This document shows, in pieces, positions 16,227 to 25,157 of a DNA stretch of 34,344 bases. The stretch comes from Dechloromonas sp. (GTDB taxonomy: Bacteria > Pseudomonadota > Gammaproteobacteria > Burkholderiales > Rhodocyclaceae), in NCBI GenBank assembly GCA_016791065.1, contig JAEUOD010000188.1, forward strand, positions 1 through 34,344, in the 5' to 3' direction. How positions within the stretch are numbered: position 1 is the first letter of the stretch; each line of letters starts with the position of its first letter. A program made the position numbers and the translations under genes. Under the pieces are notes generated by a model. The model was not told the DNA's origin. It worked only from the letters and a program-made list of their open reading frames with translations, and made no database searches.

Positions 16227-17449
16227 CAGAAGAAGATCAGGCCGCCGACAGAAAGCGTCCGGTTCTTGTTGTCGAAATTGGTGTCGGTCACGTTGGTGAT
16301 CTTTTCCTGGTTGAGTTCGCCGACCAGCGTAATGTACTTGTTCAGCGAATGGTAGACCCCCAGCGTATAGGCCTTATTGGTGATGCTGTTCATCGAACTG
16401 GCGCCGGTCAGTGCATAGCCGTTCTTGTCCTTGTTCTCGCCGAAGTTCAAGCCGATCTTGGTGGCGCCGAACTTGTATGTACCCTGCAGGAAATAGCCCT
16501 GCGAATCGGTCTTGTCGCCGGCGCCGTTGCTGCCGCCAAAAAACTGCGCGCCGACCGTGGACAAGCCCAGGCCGCTGCCGCCGAAGGCATAGGCCACCGC
16601 CTCGAAATCGCCGAAGCCGGCCTTGGCGCCCAGCTCGTAGCCGGTTGCCGTAAAGGAATCAGTTGAACACGAACCGCTGGAGCAACTGGTGCTTTGGGTC
16701 ACCACGCCGCCCCAGACCTTGCCGCTGCTCGCCGATGCCTTCCAGTCGTAGGTGGCGATGGCCTGGAAGCCCGGCGTCTTGGTCTCGTCGCCAGCAAACT
16801 TGCTCGGCTGGAAGATACCGGCCGAGGCCTGGAAGCCGCCATAGTTGGGCGTGGTATAGGTGATCTGCGGCTGGAAGCCGGTGTACATGTAGCCATGGCC
16901 GATCATGCCGAACGTGGTGTTGTACGGGATACCGGCGTTGCTGGTGCCGCCGACGCCAATCAGGGTCATGTCGGAGAGGATGATGTGCTGGCCGAACAGA
17001 CCGATGTCACGGCCGAACTTGAGCGTGCCCCAGTTGTTGTTGCCGAACTGGAAATAGACGTTGCGCGTGTCGATCTGGCTGTAGGGATTGGTCGTCCCGG
17101 CGCCGTCGGCATTGTTGCCGATCGGCAGACCGACGACCTGGGAATTGTTGTTGATGCCCGGCGCGAAACTGAAGTGCGCCTTGATGTCCTGGCCGTTGGC
17201 CTGGGTCGTCGCGACGAAGTTGATCCAGCCCGGCAACAGGCCGTTGGTCAGCTCGCTGTTGTTGGTCGTCGTCGTTTCACCGGTGGCGCGATTGATCGAC
17301 TTGGCTTCGCGATTGACGTAGAAGCCGTTGATGGTGCCGTTGATGTCGAGCGTGATGTCGTTATGGGTAAAGCTGACGGCCTGGCTGGCCCCGCTCAGGG
17401 TGGCGAGCATGGCGAAAAGCAAGGGACGAACGGACTGATTTTGATTCAT
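16226..17449 (-). CDS. Gram-negative outer-membrane porin
   Basis: A 407-residue trimeric-porin-type beta-barrel protein. The first 24 or so residues are a signal peptide ending near SQAVSF. The body has alternating aromatic and polar beta-strands, with typical pieces such as FGRDIGLFGQH, GYELGAKAGFGDFEAVAYAF and GVYHSLNKYITLVGELNQEK, and it ends in LIFF with the terminal Phe needed for outer-membrane assembly. It resembles the betaproteobacterial porin_4 group. The frame opens upstream, but ATG 17449 is used because GGAG lies seven bases before it and it begins the signal peptide. A sigma-54-type promoter lies about 100 bases upstream, the same promoter class as the alcohol-oxidation locus. 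Confidence 0.92.
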   Translation of the reverse strand: MNQNQSVRPLLFAMLATLSGASQAVSFTHNDITLDINGTINGFYVNREAKSINRATGETTTTNNSELTNGLLPGWINFVATTQANGQDIKAHFSFAPGINNNSQVVGLPIGNNADGAGTTNPYSQIDTRNVYFQFGNNNWGTLKFGRDIGLFGQHIILSDMTLIGVGGTSNAGIPYNTTFGMIGHGYMYTGFQPQITYTTPNYGGFQASAGIFQPSKFAGDETKTPGFQAIATYDWKASASSGKVWGGVVTQSTSCSSGSCSTDSFTATGYELGAKAGFGDFEAVAYAFGGSGLGLSTVGAQFFGGSNGAGDKTDSQGYFLQGTYKFGATKIGLNFGENKDKNGYALTGASSMNSITNKAYTLGVYHSLNKYITLVGELNQEKITNVTDTNFDNKNRTLSVGGLIFF

Positions 17450-17548
17450 TGAATGTCTCCGGATTTTGTACTTGAACCCCGCCGGCACCGATCATTCGGG
17501 CCGGACTCCCCGCTGCCATCCGTTTGGATGACAGGCTGCATCCCGGTT

Positions 17549-17564
17549 TGCGAAGCCTGTGCCA
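17549..17564 (-). promoter_or_regulatory. Sigma-54 promoter of the porin gene
   Basis: The minus strand reads TGGCACAGGCTTCGCA, with GG and GC separated by ten bases, matching TGGCACG-N4-TTGCW except for two positions. The inferred start point is about 90 bases before the porin ATG. Confidence 0.65.
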
Positions 17565-17723
17565 GCCCTGTCAAAAACGGCTGAAACGTCCATGCAGCAA
17601 GGGTTTTCGAAACACTCAAAGAAACTTGATCAAATCCGGATGGAGCGCTTTTCCCGCTCATTTTCCGGACACCTGTTCCAGCGCCTGAGCCAAAAATCAA
17701 CATCCCCCCGGTGCACCGTGGAC

Positions 17724-17748
17724 AAAAAAAAGCCCGGCGAACCGGGCT
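17724..17748 (-). terminator. Rho-independent terminator of TonB receptor 1
   Basis: AGCCCGG at 17731-17737 pairs with CCGGGCT at 17742-17748 around CGAA, with a run of eight T on the minus strand after it. Confidence 0.9.
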
Positions 17749-17772
17749 TGAAAGGACGACGATCAAGAAAAA

Positions 17773-19893
17773 TCAGAAGCTGTAGCGCGCGCTCAGGCCG
17801 AGCAGCCAGTTGCGACCCGGCGCCGATTCGTAATAGCGGCCGTTGCTGTCGCCGACGACCACCGAACCGACGTACTGACGATCGAAGATGTTGTCGAGGC
17901 GGGCGAAGCCGCGCAGGTTGAGGGCGCCGTACTGGCGCTCGATCCCGGCCCGCAGGTTGACGATGCCGTAGCTCGGCGCCGCCTGCTGCGTGTTGCTGTC
18001 CTCGACATAGACCTTGGCGCGTGCCACACCCTCGACAGCAGCATGAAAACCGCTGGCCGGATGCCGCCAGGCGAGGTCGGCGAACAGGGTGTGCGCGGCG
18101 ACACCGGGCAGGCGTTTGCCAGCCTCGACGGTGCCCGACGAACTGGTGAAATCCTCGGAGTAACGGGCATCGAGCCCGGTGTAGGCGATCCGGCTGGTGA
18201 AGTTGCCGGCCCAGCGGCTGTCGAGCGCCGCCTCCAGGCCGCGGCGCATCGTCTGGCCGGCATTGACGTAGCTCGTGCGGCCGCCGCTGCTTGAGGCGAC
18301 GACCAACTCGTCCTCAGTGCGGATCTGGAAGAGTGCGACGTCGAGCCGGCTGTCGTTGCCGACGAAGGCCTTGAGCCCGGTTTCGAGGTGGGTGCTGGTG
18401 GCCGGCTTGAGGTCGTAGCTGAACGTGCCGTTGGCGCCGGAATAGAACAGTTCGTTCAAGGTCGGCGTTTCAAAACCGCGGGCCAGGCTGACGTAGAGGT
18501 TGGCCGCCGGGGTCAGGCGATAGAGCGCGGCCAGCATCGGCGTCGTCTTCTCATAGCTGACCTCGCCGCTGTCGTCGCCGTTGCCGGTCGCGATGTAGTT
18601 GTCGTCCACCTTGAAATTCACCTTGCTGTGGCGCAGGCCGCCGGTGAAGACCCAGCGCTCGCCCTGCCACTCGGCCTGGGCATACTGGTCGAAGCTGCTG
18701 ACGCGATCTTCCTCGTCGCGGCGCAGGCGTCCCTTGACCCCGAGATTGGTCGCGCTGGTGTAGTTCTCGTAGCCCTTGCGGTCGTCGAGCGAGCGCTCGT
18801 ACTCCAGGCCGAAGGTCGTCGTCAGCTTGCCGCCGGCGACGTCGAAGCGGCTGATCCAGCGCCCGGAAGCGCCGGAGAAGCTGCGGTCGAAATCAATTAC
18901 CCCGCCCGAATGCTTGCGCTTCGGATCTGAGGGCTTGGTCGCCGGAGTGATCAACTGCACGGAACGCGGAATCGACTGGTACTGGACGACCGAACGCTGG
19001 CCGGTATAGGCCGCCAGCTGCAGTTCATGATCGCCGAAGCGGCGCTCGTAGCTCAACCCACCCTGCTGGTGGTCGATGCTCTTGCGCGTGTTGTAGAGCA
19101 AGGCGGCCGCCTCGACGCTGCGCGGGTCTTCCTGGTACTTGCTCCAAGTCAGGCCGAGCGGGTCTTCCGCTTTCTGCGAGAAGCCGTTGGCGACGAACAT
19201 CAGGCGGCTGTCTTCGTCCGGCCGCCAGGTCAGCTTGGCCATCTGCTGATTGCGCTCGGCGCTGCTGTGGTCGCGATAGCCGTCGGTGATGAAGCGCGAG
19301 GCATCGAGCACGTAGCCGAGGGAACCGACCTCGCCCTGGGCCGAGACATCTCCCTTCCAGCTGCCGTAGCTGCCGGCGGTGAAGCCGCCTTCGACGCTCG
19401 GTCGCCCCTTGCCGTCAGCGGTGAACATCTGGATCACGCCGCCGGCGTGATTGCCGTAGACCGAGGACATCGGGCCACGCATGACCTCGATGCGTTCGGC
19501 GCGGTCGAGGTTGAAGGTGGCGGCCTGGCCCTGGCCGTCCGGCATCGAGGCCGGAATGCCGTCGGCGACCAGGCGGATGCCGCGCACGCCGAAAGCCGAG
19601 CGTGCACCGAAGCCGCGCGAGGAAATCTGCAGGTCCTGGGCGTAGTTCTGACGATTGTTGGCCGTGATGCCGGGCACCGCCGCCAGTGCCTCCGAGGCGT
19701 TGACCTTGGCCTGGTCGGCGCCAATGCGGTCGGCACCGACGACATCGACCGCCGCCGGCAGGTCGAAGCTGTTGTGCTGGACGCGACTGCCGGTGACGAC
19801 GACCGAATCGAGGGTTACCGCTGTTTGAGCCACCGCCAGGCAGGGAAAGGCCGTAGCAATCAGGAGGGAAAGGCGACGAGGATGAAGGTTCAT
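17773..19893 (-). CDS. TonB-dependent outer-membrane receptor 1
   Basis: A 706-residue TonB-dependent receptor. A signal peptide occupies residues 1-22, followed by a TonB box around DSVVVTGSR. The plug has ALAAVPGITANNR and IEVMRGPMSSVYGNHAGGVI, the usual plug signature. The C-terminal 22-strand barrel ends in LSARYSF with terminal Phe. It imports a chelated metal, cofactor or similar ligand; no ligand can be read from sequence. It lies after the TonB/receptor/kinase/regulator operon on the same strand but across a 233-base gap, so it may be regulated by that system. The ATG at 19893 has a poor Shine-Dalgarno. A lanthanide or PQQ-related ligand is suggested by context only. Confidence 0.9.
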   Translation of the reverse strand: MNLHPRRLSLLIATAFPCLAVAQTAVTLDSVVVTGSRVQHNSFDLPAAVDVVGADRIGADQAKVNASEALAAVPGITANNRQNYAQDLQISSRGFGARSAFGVRGIRLVADGIPASMPDGQGQAATFNLDRAERIEVMRGPMSSVYGNHAGGVIQMFTADGKGRPSVEGGFTAGSYGSWKGDVSAQGEVGSLGYVLDASRFITDGYRDHSSAERNQQMAKLTWRPDEDSRLMFVANGFSQKAEDPLGLTWSKYQEDPRSVEAAALLYNTRKSIDHQQGGLSYERRFGDHELQLAAYTGQRSVVQYQSIPRSVQLITPATKPSDPKRKHSGGVIDFDRSFSGASGRWISRFDVAGGKLTTTFGLEYERSLDDRKGYENYTSATNLGVKGRLRRDEEDRVSSFDQYAQAEWQGERWVFTGGLRHSKVNFKVDDNYIATGNGDDSGEVSYEKTTPMLAALYRLTPAANLYVSLARGFETPTLNELFYSGANGTFSYDLKPATSTHLETGLKAFVGNDSRLDVALFQIRTEDELVVASSSGGRTSYVNAGQTMRRGLEAALDSRWAGNFTSRIAYTGLDARYSEDFTSSSGTVEAGKRLPGVAAHTLFADLAWRHPASGFHAAVEGVARAKVYVEDSNTQQAAPSYGIVNLRAGIERQYGALNLRGFARLDNIFDRQYVGSVVVGDSNGRYYESAPGRNWLLGLSARYSF

Positions 19894-20002
19894 GATGTTT
19901 CGCAATCTGTAGGCCAGGTTTCGTTGACGGCGATTACCGTCCCTGATTCGAATTATTGGCGGCTGCCGGGATCGGCGCCCCCGGCAATTCGCCAAAAGCG
20001 CC

Positions 20003-20017
20003 TCATGAAAATCATGA
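20003..20017. repeat. TCATGA-AAA-TCATGA palindrome upstream of receptor 1
   Basis: Two self-complementary TCATGA hexamers are separated by three bases about 110 bases before the receptor start, inside the only gap between the regulator and receptor genes. It is a reasonable candidate operator; nothing identifies the protein that would bind it. Confidence 0.35.
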
Positions 20018-20126
20018 ACTCCGGGGCTGTACCAGTTTTCATACCCGTCCTGACCGGAAATTCCCGGAGCTGACACAATGCCTTATTGGTCTGATTGGCG
20101 ACTTCCATCGGGGCTTGCCGGGTGAA

Positions 20127-20774
20127 TCACCCCTCGATCAGCCCGTTGCGCAAGGCGACCAGGGTCAGTTCGGCGCCGTTCTGCACGTTCAGTTTCTGCT
20201 TGATGTGATAGAGATGCGTGCCGACCGTGCTTGGGCTCAGGCAGAAATCTCCAGCCACATCATTGACCGAGCGCCCTTCCGCAAGCTTGAGGAAGACGGC
20301 AAGTTCCTTTTCGGTCAGCGCCTCGACCGGATTGGCCGAGCCTGAAAGCTGCGCCAGGGCGACGATCTGCGCCAGTTCCGGATCGAGATAGCGGCGCCCG
20401 CCAGCGACCTGCCCGACCGCACGCAGGAACTCCTCGGGCTCGGCCCGTTTGCACAGGTAGCCGCTGGCGCCAAGGCGCAGGGCACGGACCGGGACAATGT
20501 CGTCATGGTGCGCCGAGAGCATCAGCACGCGGGCTTTCGACTCCCAGACCAGCAGGCGTTCGAGCGCCGCCAGACCACCGATCCCGGGCATCGAGACATC
20601 CATCACGACGACATCGGGATTGCTCTCGGCGTAAAGGCGGATCGCATTTTCGCCATTGCCCGCCTCGCCCACGACCTCGGCCCCCGCCCCTTCGAGCAGC
20701 AGGCGAAAGCCCAGGCGGACGACCGCGTGGTCGTCGGCCAACAGGACGCGGATGCCTTGCAGGTTCTTGTTCAT
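20127..20774 (-). CDS. NarL/LuxR-type response regulator
   Basis: A 215-residue response regulator. The receiver domain has acidic residues D14-D15, the phospho-acceptor D59 in VVVMDVSMPG, the conserved Ser in MLSAHH and Lys in LCKRA. The C-terminal LuxR-type helix-turn-helix has LTEKELAVFLKLAEGRSVNDVA and STVGTHLYHIKQKLNV. It is the partner of the histidine kinase immediately upstream, whose stop overlaps this ATG as ATGA; AGGAGG lies seven bases upstream. NarL-type regulators of this kind (ExaE/AgmR, PedR1 and PedR2) control quinoprotein alcohol dehydrogenases in pseudomonads, which fits the context. It does not contain an AAA+ domain and so cannot activate the sigma-54 promoters itself. 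Confidence 0.93.
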   Translation of the reverse strand: MNKNLQGIRVLLADDHAVVRLGFRLLLEGAGAEVVGEAGNGENAIRLYAESNPDVVVMDVSMPGIGGLAALERLLVWESKARVLMLSAHHDDIVPVRALRLGASGYLCKRAEPEEFLRAVGQVAGGRRYLDPELAQIVALAQLSGSANPVEALTEKELAVFLKLAEGRSVNDVAGDFCLSPSTVGTHLYHIKQKLNVQNGAELTLVALRNGLIEG

Positions 20775-22120
20775 GCGTATTCCTCCTGAAGATTCGGGAT
20801 GGGCAGGCGGGCAAACAGGCAAAAGCCACCGGCCGGTGTCTGCGTGAATTCGAGTTGGCCATCGAGCGCCGCGACACGTTCGGCCATGCCAGTCAGCCCG
20901 AGGCCGCAACCGGCCTGCGCCGACGGCGTACGCTGCCTGCCGCGACCGTTATCAGCCAGGCGAAGCCGCAGTTCGCCATCGGCCCGCTCGACCGCGAGTT
21001 CAACCCGGCTGGCAGCGGCATGACGTACAACATTGGTCAGCCCTTCCTGGACGATACGGATAACCGTTCGGGAAACGGCCTCATCCAGCGGCTGCGGCCC
21101 AAGCGCCAGACGGACATCGAGCTCGATCCGCTCATGCTGCAGACGCCAGCCGGCAAGCAGCTTGTCCAGCGCCCCCGCCAGGCTGCCGGCAGTCACCGGA
21201 TGCAGTCGGTGCAGGATGGCCCTGACGCCCTGCTGCATTTCCCCGGTGACGGCGACGATGCTTTGTGCCGGGCTATACACGGTCGGCTGCTCTTTCGTGC
21301 GCTGGGCAATCGCCCCGGCCAGGGCGCGCACGGCAGTGATGCCCTGGGCCAGTTCGTCGTGCAGTTCGCGGGCGATCTGGCGACGTTCGTCTTCCAGCCG
21401 GGACTGCATGCAGCGCGCCAGTTCATGCTCGGTTTCGAGGCGGACATTCTCATCCACGGCCGCTCCCAGGCGATCGGCCATACCGTTGAAGGCGCGCGAC
21501 AGGCGACCGAGTTCGGGAGTCGCGAAGACCGGCAGACGGGTATCGAAACGGCCATTGCCGGTACGCTCCAGCGCCTGCATGACCAGTTCCAGCGGACGCA
21601 GCGCGTAATCCAGGGCGCGCCGGGTAAGCATGAAAAGCAGGCCGAGCAGTGCGACGGCCCAACCGGCCATGGCAATCAACTCGTCCCAGGCATCGATCAC
21701 CGCCCGCGAGGCATCGGGCTGGAGCTGGACATGAACTTCGCCGATGGCCAGGCGACGGGACTCAAAAAATTGTGGCTGGAGCAAGTCGGCAAACCATTCC
21801 GGCACGCTACGCCCGGCCTTGTAGCTTGGCCCCGGCGAACGGTAGAGCAGGCGCCCGTCGGCGGCGATGACCCGCAGTTCGTTGGCGCGGATGCGGCCGA
21901 GCGGACGCAGGACGGCGACCAGGCGTTCCGCCGGCGCCTCGCGAAACTCCTCGGCCAATGCCTTGAGCCATTGCTCGGAAACCCGGCTCGCCGCCTCGAC
22001 TTCCTCATGGATGGCGAGCCGCGCGCCATGCAGCCAGACGGCGGCGAGGACCAGCAGCAGGCTGGCGGCAAGGCCGGTGAGGACGAGGCTGATACGGGTA
22101 TGCAGATTGAGGCTTTGCAT
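20771..22120 (-). CDS. Membrane histidine kinase (HisKA_3, NarX/MoxY-like)
   Basis: A roughly 449-residue sensor kinase. Transmembrane helix 1 is at about residues 9-31 and helix 2 at about 148-166, enclosing a periplasmic sensor of roughly 115 residues. HAMP follows. The phospho-accepting His is in RQIARELHDELAQGIT (about residue 254), of HisKA_3 type. The ATPase domain has VQEGLTNVVRHA, DNGRG and GLGLTGMAERV. The periplasmic region begins with a pattern like LapD/MoxY-type sensors found in methanol and alcohol-oxidation kinases such as PedS2. It could sense the metal or a product of alcohol oxidation. The start overlaps the receptor stop (TGATG); ATG 22120 or 22123 are both possible. Confidence 0.9.
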   Translation of the reverse strand: MQSLNLHTRISLVLTGLAASLLLVLAAVWLHGARLAIHEEVEAASRVSEQWLKALAEEFREAPAERLVAVLRPLGRIRANELRVIAADGRLLYRSPGPSYKAGRSVPEWFADLLQPQFFESRRLAIGEVHVQLQPDASRAVIDAWDELIAMAGWAVALLGLLFMLTRRALDYALRPLELVMQALERTGNGRFDTRLPVFATPELGRLSRAFNGMADRLGAAVDENVRLETEHELARCMQSRLEDERRQIARELHDELAQGITAVRALAGAIAQRTKEQPTVYSPAQSIVAVTGEMQQGVRAILHRLHPVTAGSLAGALDKLLAGWRLQHERIELDVRLALGPQPLDEAVSRTVIRIVQEGLTNVVRHAAASRVELAVERADGELRLRLADNGRGRQRTPSAQAGCGLGLTGMAERVAALDGQLEFTQTPAGGFCLFARLPIPNLQEEYA

Positions 22121-24438
22121 CATTTCCCCCACACATAACGCACGCCGACCCAGGCCGCACGCGGTGCGCCGGGAGCGACGAAGGTTTCGCGGCGCCAGTC
22201 GCCGGAGTCGGCCTGGAAATGGCCGCTGCCGTCGAACGGATTCTCGGCCAGCGCGGCGGCCGTGGCGTAGCGCTTGTCGAAGACGTTGTTCACCCGCAGG
22301 AAGGCCTGCCAGCCGGCACCCAGACTGGCTTCGGCATTGAGGTTGAGGATGGCGTAGCCGGCCGTCTTGCCCGCTCCCTCGAAGCTGCGCGTATTGCCGA
22401 AGGCATCGGTGGCCTCGCCCGACTGGTGCCGGTTGTTCTCGTTGCCCCGCGCGTACTGGCCGGAAAAGGCCTGGACGTCGCCGCCCAGGCGCAGCCAGTC
22501 GGTCGCCCGCCAGCTCAGGCCGAGCTTGAGGCTGTGCTCGGGCAGACCAGGCAGGCGGTTACCCTTCTTGACGAGAATCTCGTCGTCCTGCCCATTGGCC
22601 GTGCAGGCGGCGGCCGTGCCGCGCGAACTGTTGTTCTCGGCGAGCAGGCAGGCCTCGGACTGGAAGGTGGCATGCAGGTAGCTGTAGTTGGCGAACCACT
22701 CGAAGCGACGCTGCCGGCCGTTGATGCCCAGTTCGACGCCCTGGCGCTGGGTCTTGCCGAAGTTGGTGAAATAGCCGGCGCTGGTCGAGGTACCGACGAA
22801 GAGGATGTCGTCGCTCGACACGGTGCGATAGACCCCGGCGTTCCAGCCGATGTCGGCCCCGAGCTTGCCGCGCAGGCCGGCTTCGAAGGTGCGGGCGACG
22901 ACCTGCTTGAGATAGGGGTCGGCCGCCATCGAGTTGGGCAGCGTACAGGGATTGGCCGGGTCGGCGCAGCCCAGTTCGATCGGCGTCGGCACCCGGTTGC
23001 CCTGGCTGAAGCCGCCATAGACGTTGAGCGCCGGCGCTGCCTGCCAAGTCAGGCCGAGGGCCGGGTTGAGCTTGCGGTAGCTGTGATCGCCATCGAGGTT
23101 CGGCGCCGTGCGATCGAGTTCGTCGAAGGTCGTCACCCGGCTCATGTTGTAGCGGGCCGAGGCGGTCAGATGCAGGCTCGGTGCCAGAGCGATAGTATCG
23201 GTGACGAACAGGCTGGCCGTCCGCGTCGAACCGTGCAGACGGTTTTCCTCTTCCTCCTCGCCGAGTTCCGAAACGCCGCGCGTCGAATCGATGACGCCGA
23301 TTTGCTGGGTCTGCCGGAACTTCACCTTGGCGTAATCGAACGAGCCGCCCACGGTCAGTTGCTGCCGATCCGTCGTCAGGTTCCACTGCAAGGCGGCGCC
23401 AGCGCCCTGCTGCCGGGTCCGGGTCCGGTTGTAGGCACCGGACTCCTGGTTGGCGATGCCGTCAAAGGGGCCGTCCTCGAATTCGTCGTTGGCATCGCCG
23501 TTGAGCGTGCGCGTCGTGTTCTGGCGGTAGTAGAGGTTGCCGGAAAGCGATTGCGCCTCGCCGAGCCAATAGCGGCCGTTCAGGGCCAGTTGGGTCATGT
23601 CGTTGCGTGTCTGGTCGGGATGCGTGAACACCTGGTCGCGGCGGCTGGCGAACATCGACTCCGGCAGCAGGCCGTTGCCGGTCATCTTGGTCACGGCGCG
23701 GCTCAGGGTGAGGTCGGCCTCGCCGGCGGCGCTACGATGAGAGAGCTTGCCGAAGAACTGCTGCGCGTCGGACTTCGAGTAATCGCGCCAGCCATCCTCG
23801 GCAAAGGCATCGGCGGCGACATACCAGCCGAGCGAGCCGTTGTTGCCGCCATACTCCACCTCGAAATTGCGCCGGGCGAAGCTGCCGCCGGAGAGTTCGA
23901 CCTTGCCGCCGGGATGGCTGAAGCCGCTCTTGGTCCGGATGGCCAGCGCGCCGCCCAGGGTGTTGAGGCCGAACAGCGGATTCGAGCCGGGCATCAGCTC
24001 CATGCCGGCAATCGCCGAATGCGGCAGCAAGTCCCAGTTGACCGTGTCGCCGAAGGGTTCGTTGATGCGCACGCCGTCGAGATAGACCGACAGGCCCTGC
24101 GGCGTGCCGAGGAGCGGCGAGGCCGTAAAGCCGCGGTAATTCACATCCTGCTGGAAGGGATTGCCCTGGACTTCGTTGATATTGACGCCGGGCAGGCTGC
24201 GCGCCATGAACTCGGGCAGGTTGAGGCTTTCCTGCTCGTCGAGCTGGCGGTCGCTCACGGTCTGCACATTGGCCGGCACCTGCAGGCGCGGAATGCCGAT
24301 GCCGGCGAGCGGCGAATTGCCGATGACCTCGACCGTCTCGGTCTGGATCACCTTGTCGGCGGCAAAGGCCGGTGCGAAGGCGGCACTCAGCGCCAGGGCC
24401 AGGAGGCTGCGTTGCGGGCAGTGGGTTTGTCTCGTCAT
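22120..24438 (-). CDS. TonB-dependent outer-membrane receptor 2
   Basis: A 772-residue TonB-dependent receptor. A signal peptide ends near residue 27, and the TonB box is about TETVEVIG at 33-40. The plug includes LPGVNINEVQGNP and LMPGSNPLFGLNTLGGALAI, and the barrel ends in WVGVRYVWGK. Two predicted loop regions are strongly acidic: 315-326 (D315, D318, E319, E321, D322, D326) and 391-398 (E391, E394-E398). Acidic loops could help bind a hard metal ion or its chelate, but this is inference. It lies directly after tonB (ATGA overlap) and directly before the histidine kinase, so import and sensing are co-expressed. LutH, a lanthanide receptor of methylotrophs, is the functional analogue I would test. 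Confidence 0.9.
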   Translation of the reverse strand: MTRQTHCPQRSLLALALSAAFAPAFAADKVIQTETVEVIGNSPLAGIGIPRLQVPANVQTVSDRQLDEQESLNLPEFMARSLPGVNINEVQGNPFQQDVNYRGFTASPLLGTPQGLSVYLDGVRINEPFGDTVNWDLLPHSAIAGMELMPGSNPLFGLNTLGGALAIRTKSGFSHPGGKVELSGGSFARRNFEVEYGGNNGSLGWYVAADAFAEDGWRDYSKSDAQQFFGKLSHRSAAGEADLTLSRAVTKMTGNGLLPESMFASRRDQVFTHPDQTRNDMTQLALNGRYWLGEAQSLSGNLYYRQNTTRTLNGDANDEFEDGPFDGIANQESGAYNRTRTRQQGAGAALQWNLTTDRQQLTVGGSFDYAKVKFRQTQQIGVIDSTRGVSELGEEEEENRLHGSTRTASLFVTDTIALAPSLHLTASARYNMSRVTTFDELDRTAPNLDGDHSYRKLNPALGLTWQAAPALNVYGGFSQGNRVPTPIELGCADPANPCTLPNSMAADPYLKQVVARTFEAGLRGKLGADIGWNAGVYRTVSSDDILFVGTSTSAGYFTNFGKTQRQGVELGINGRQRRFEWFANYSYLHATFQSEACLLAENNSSRGTAAACTANGQDDEILVKKGNRLPGLPEHSLKLGLSWRATDWLRLGGDVQAFSGQYARGNENNRHQSGEATDAFGNTRSFEGAGKTAGYAILNLNAEASLGAGWQAFLRVNNVFDKRYATAAALAENPFDGSGHFQADSGDWRRETFVAPGAPRAAWVGVRYVWGK

Positions 24439-25157
24439 GTTGTTTTATTGAGTTTGTAGTGGATGGGAACGACAACCTGGATCTCGCCGCCGTCGAGCCC
24501 TTCGGGCAAGGGCGGCAAACCGGACATGGCGGCCAGCATGGCCAGGGCGTGCTGGTCGAGCACCTCGAAGCCGCTGGAACGATCGAGCGCGACGCCGAGA
24601 AGATTGCCCTTGCGCGCCACCCGCAGGCGCAGGCGGACCTCGCCTTCCCAGCCGCGCAGGGCGGCGATACGCGGGTATTCGCGCTGTCCGGCGAGCAGCC
24701 GGGTCAGTTGCTGGCGGTAGGCAGCGAGCAGGTCGGGCGCATTGGCTGCTGCCGGCTGTGGAGCAGCTACCGCCGCTGCCGGCGCCGATTCGGCAGCAGG
24801 CGCGACCACCGCAGCGGGCGCACTGCCGGCTGCGGCCTGGGCCGGCACATTGGCCGGCCCGGCAAACGCCTGCGCGGCGGGAGACGACCGGTTCTCCCGG
24901 CGCGACGTGGCTTGCCGGACCTTCTGGGGGATCGCCGCCGGTACCGGGACGACAACGGCGGGCGATCCGGATTCGATAGGCGCAAGCAGGCGGATGCTCG
25001 CCATGATGGGTGGCAGATCGAGCGGGGGACGCTGCCGCTGCCACGAATTGAACAGAAACAGGCCGCCATGCAGGGCGACGGACAACCCGAGGATGACGGC
25101 GAAGCGCCGACCGAACGGGCGCGGCACCGCATAGGCGCGCAAGGCGGCGGCGCTCAC
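24435..25157 (-). CDS. tonB: TonB energy transducer
   Basis: A 240-residue TonB-like protein. It has one N-terminal membrane anchor (FAVILGLSVALHGGLFLF, about residues 19-36), a long alanine- and proline-rich linker (60-145), and a C-terminal TonB domain with REYPRIAALRGWEGEVRLRL around residue 163 and the closing strand IQVVVPIHYKL. It couples the inner-membrane proton gradient to the receptors. No exbB or exbD is present here. Because it sits directly upstream of receptor 2 with an ATGA overlap, it is probably dedicated to this receptor. Its own start overlaps the metallohydrolase stop in the same way. Confidence 0.92.
   Translation of the reverse strand: MSAAALRAYAVPRPFGRRFAVILGLSVALHGGLFLFNSWQRQRPPLDLPPIMASIRLLAPIESGSPAVVVPVPAAIPQKVRQATSRRENRSSPAAQAFAGPANVPAQAAAGSAPAAVVAPAAESAPAAAVAAPQPAAANAPDLLAAYRQQLTRLLAGQREYPRIAALRGWEGEVRLRLRVARKGNLLGVALDRSSGFEVLDQHALAMLAAMSGLPPLPEGLDGGEIQVVVPIHYKLNKTT

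Larger units (their letters stand above)
17450..17772. other. Intergenic region between porin and TonB receptor 1
   Basis: A 323-base gene-free stretch. It holds the porin leader and a sigma-54 promoter (17549-17564), an imperfect hairpin around 17636-17669 that could be an activator site, and the terminator of the upstream receptor gene (17724-17748). No small gene is evident. Confidence 0.6.

Noticed and set aside
19901-19916. Possible sigma-54 promoter before TonB receptor 1 on the minus strand (TGGCCTACAGATTGCG)
   Set aside because: Spacing is right, but the start point would fall on the receptor start codon, leaving no leader. It might be revived if the true start is further in.
19894-20126. 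Cobalamin riboswitch before TonB receptor 1
   Set aside because: The leader was read for a B12-box-like sequence, and none was found; only short palindromes are present.
22219-24459. 746-codon open frame on the plus strand
   Set aside because: It is a shadow of TonB receptor 2; the real receptor has signal peptide, TonB box, plug and barrel.
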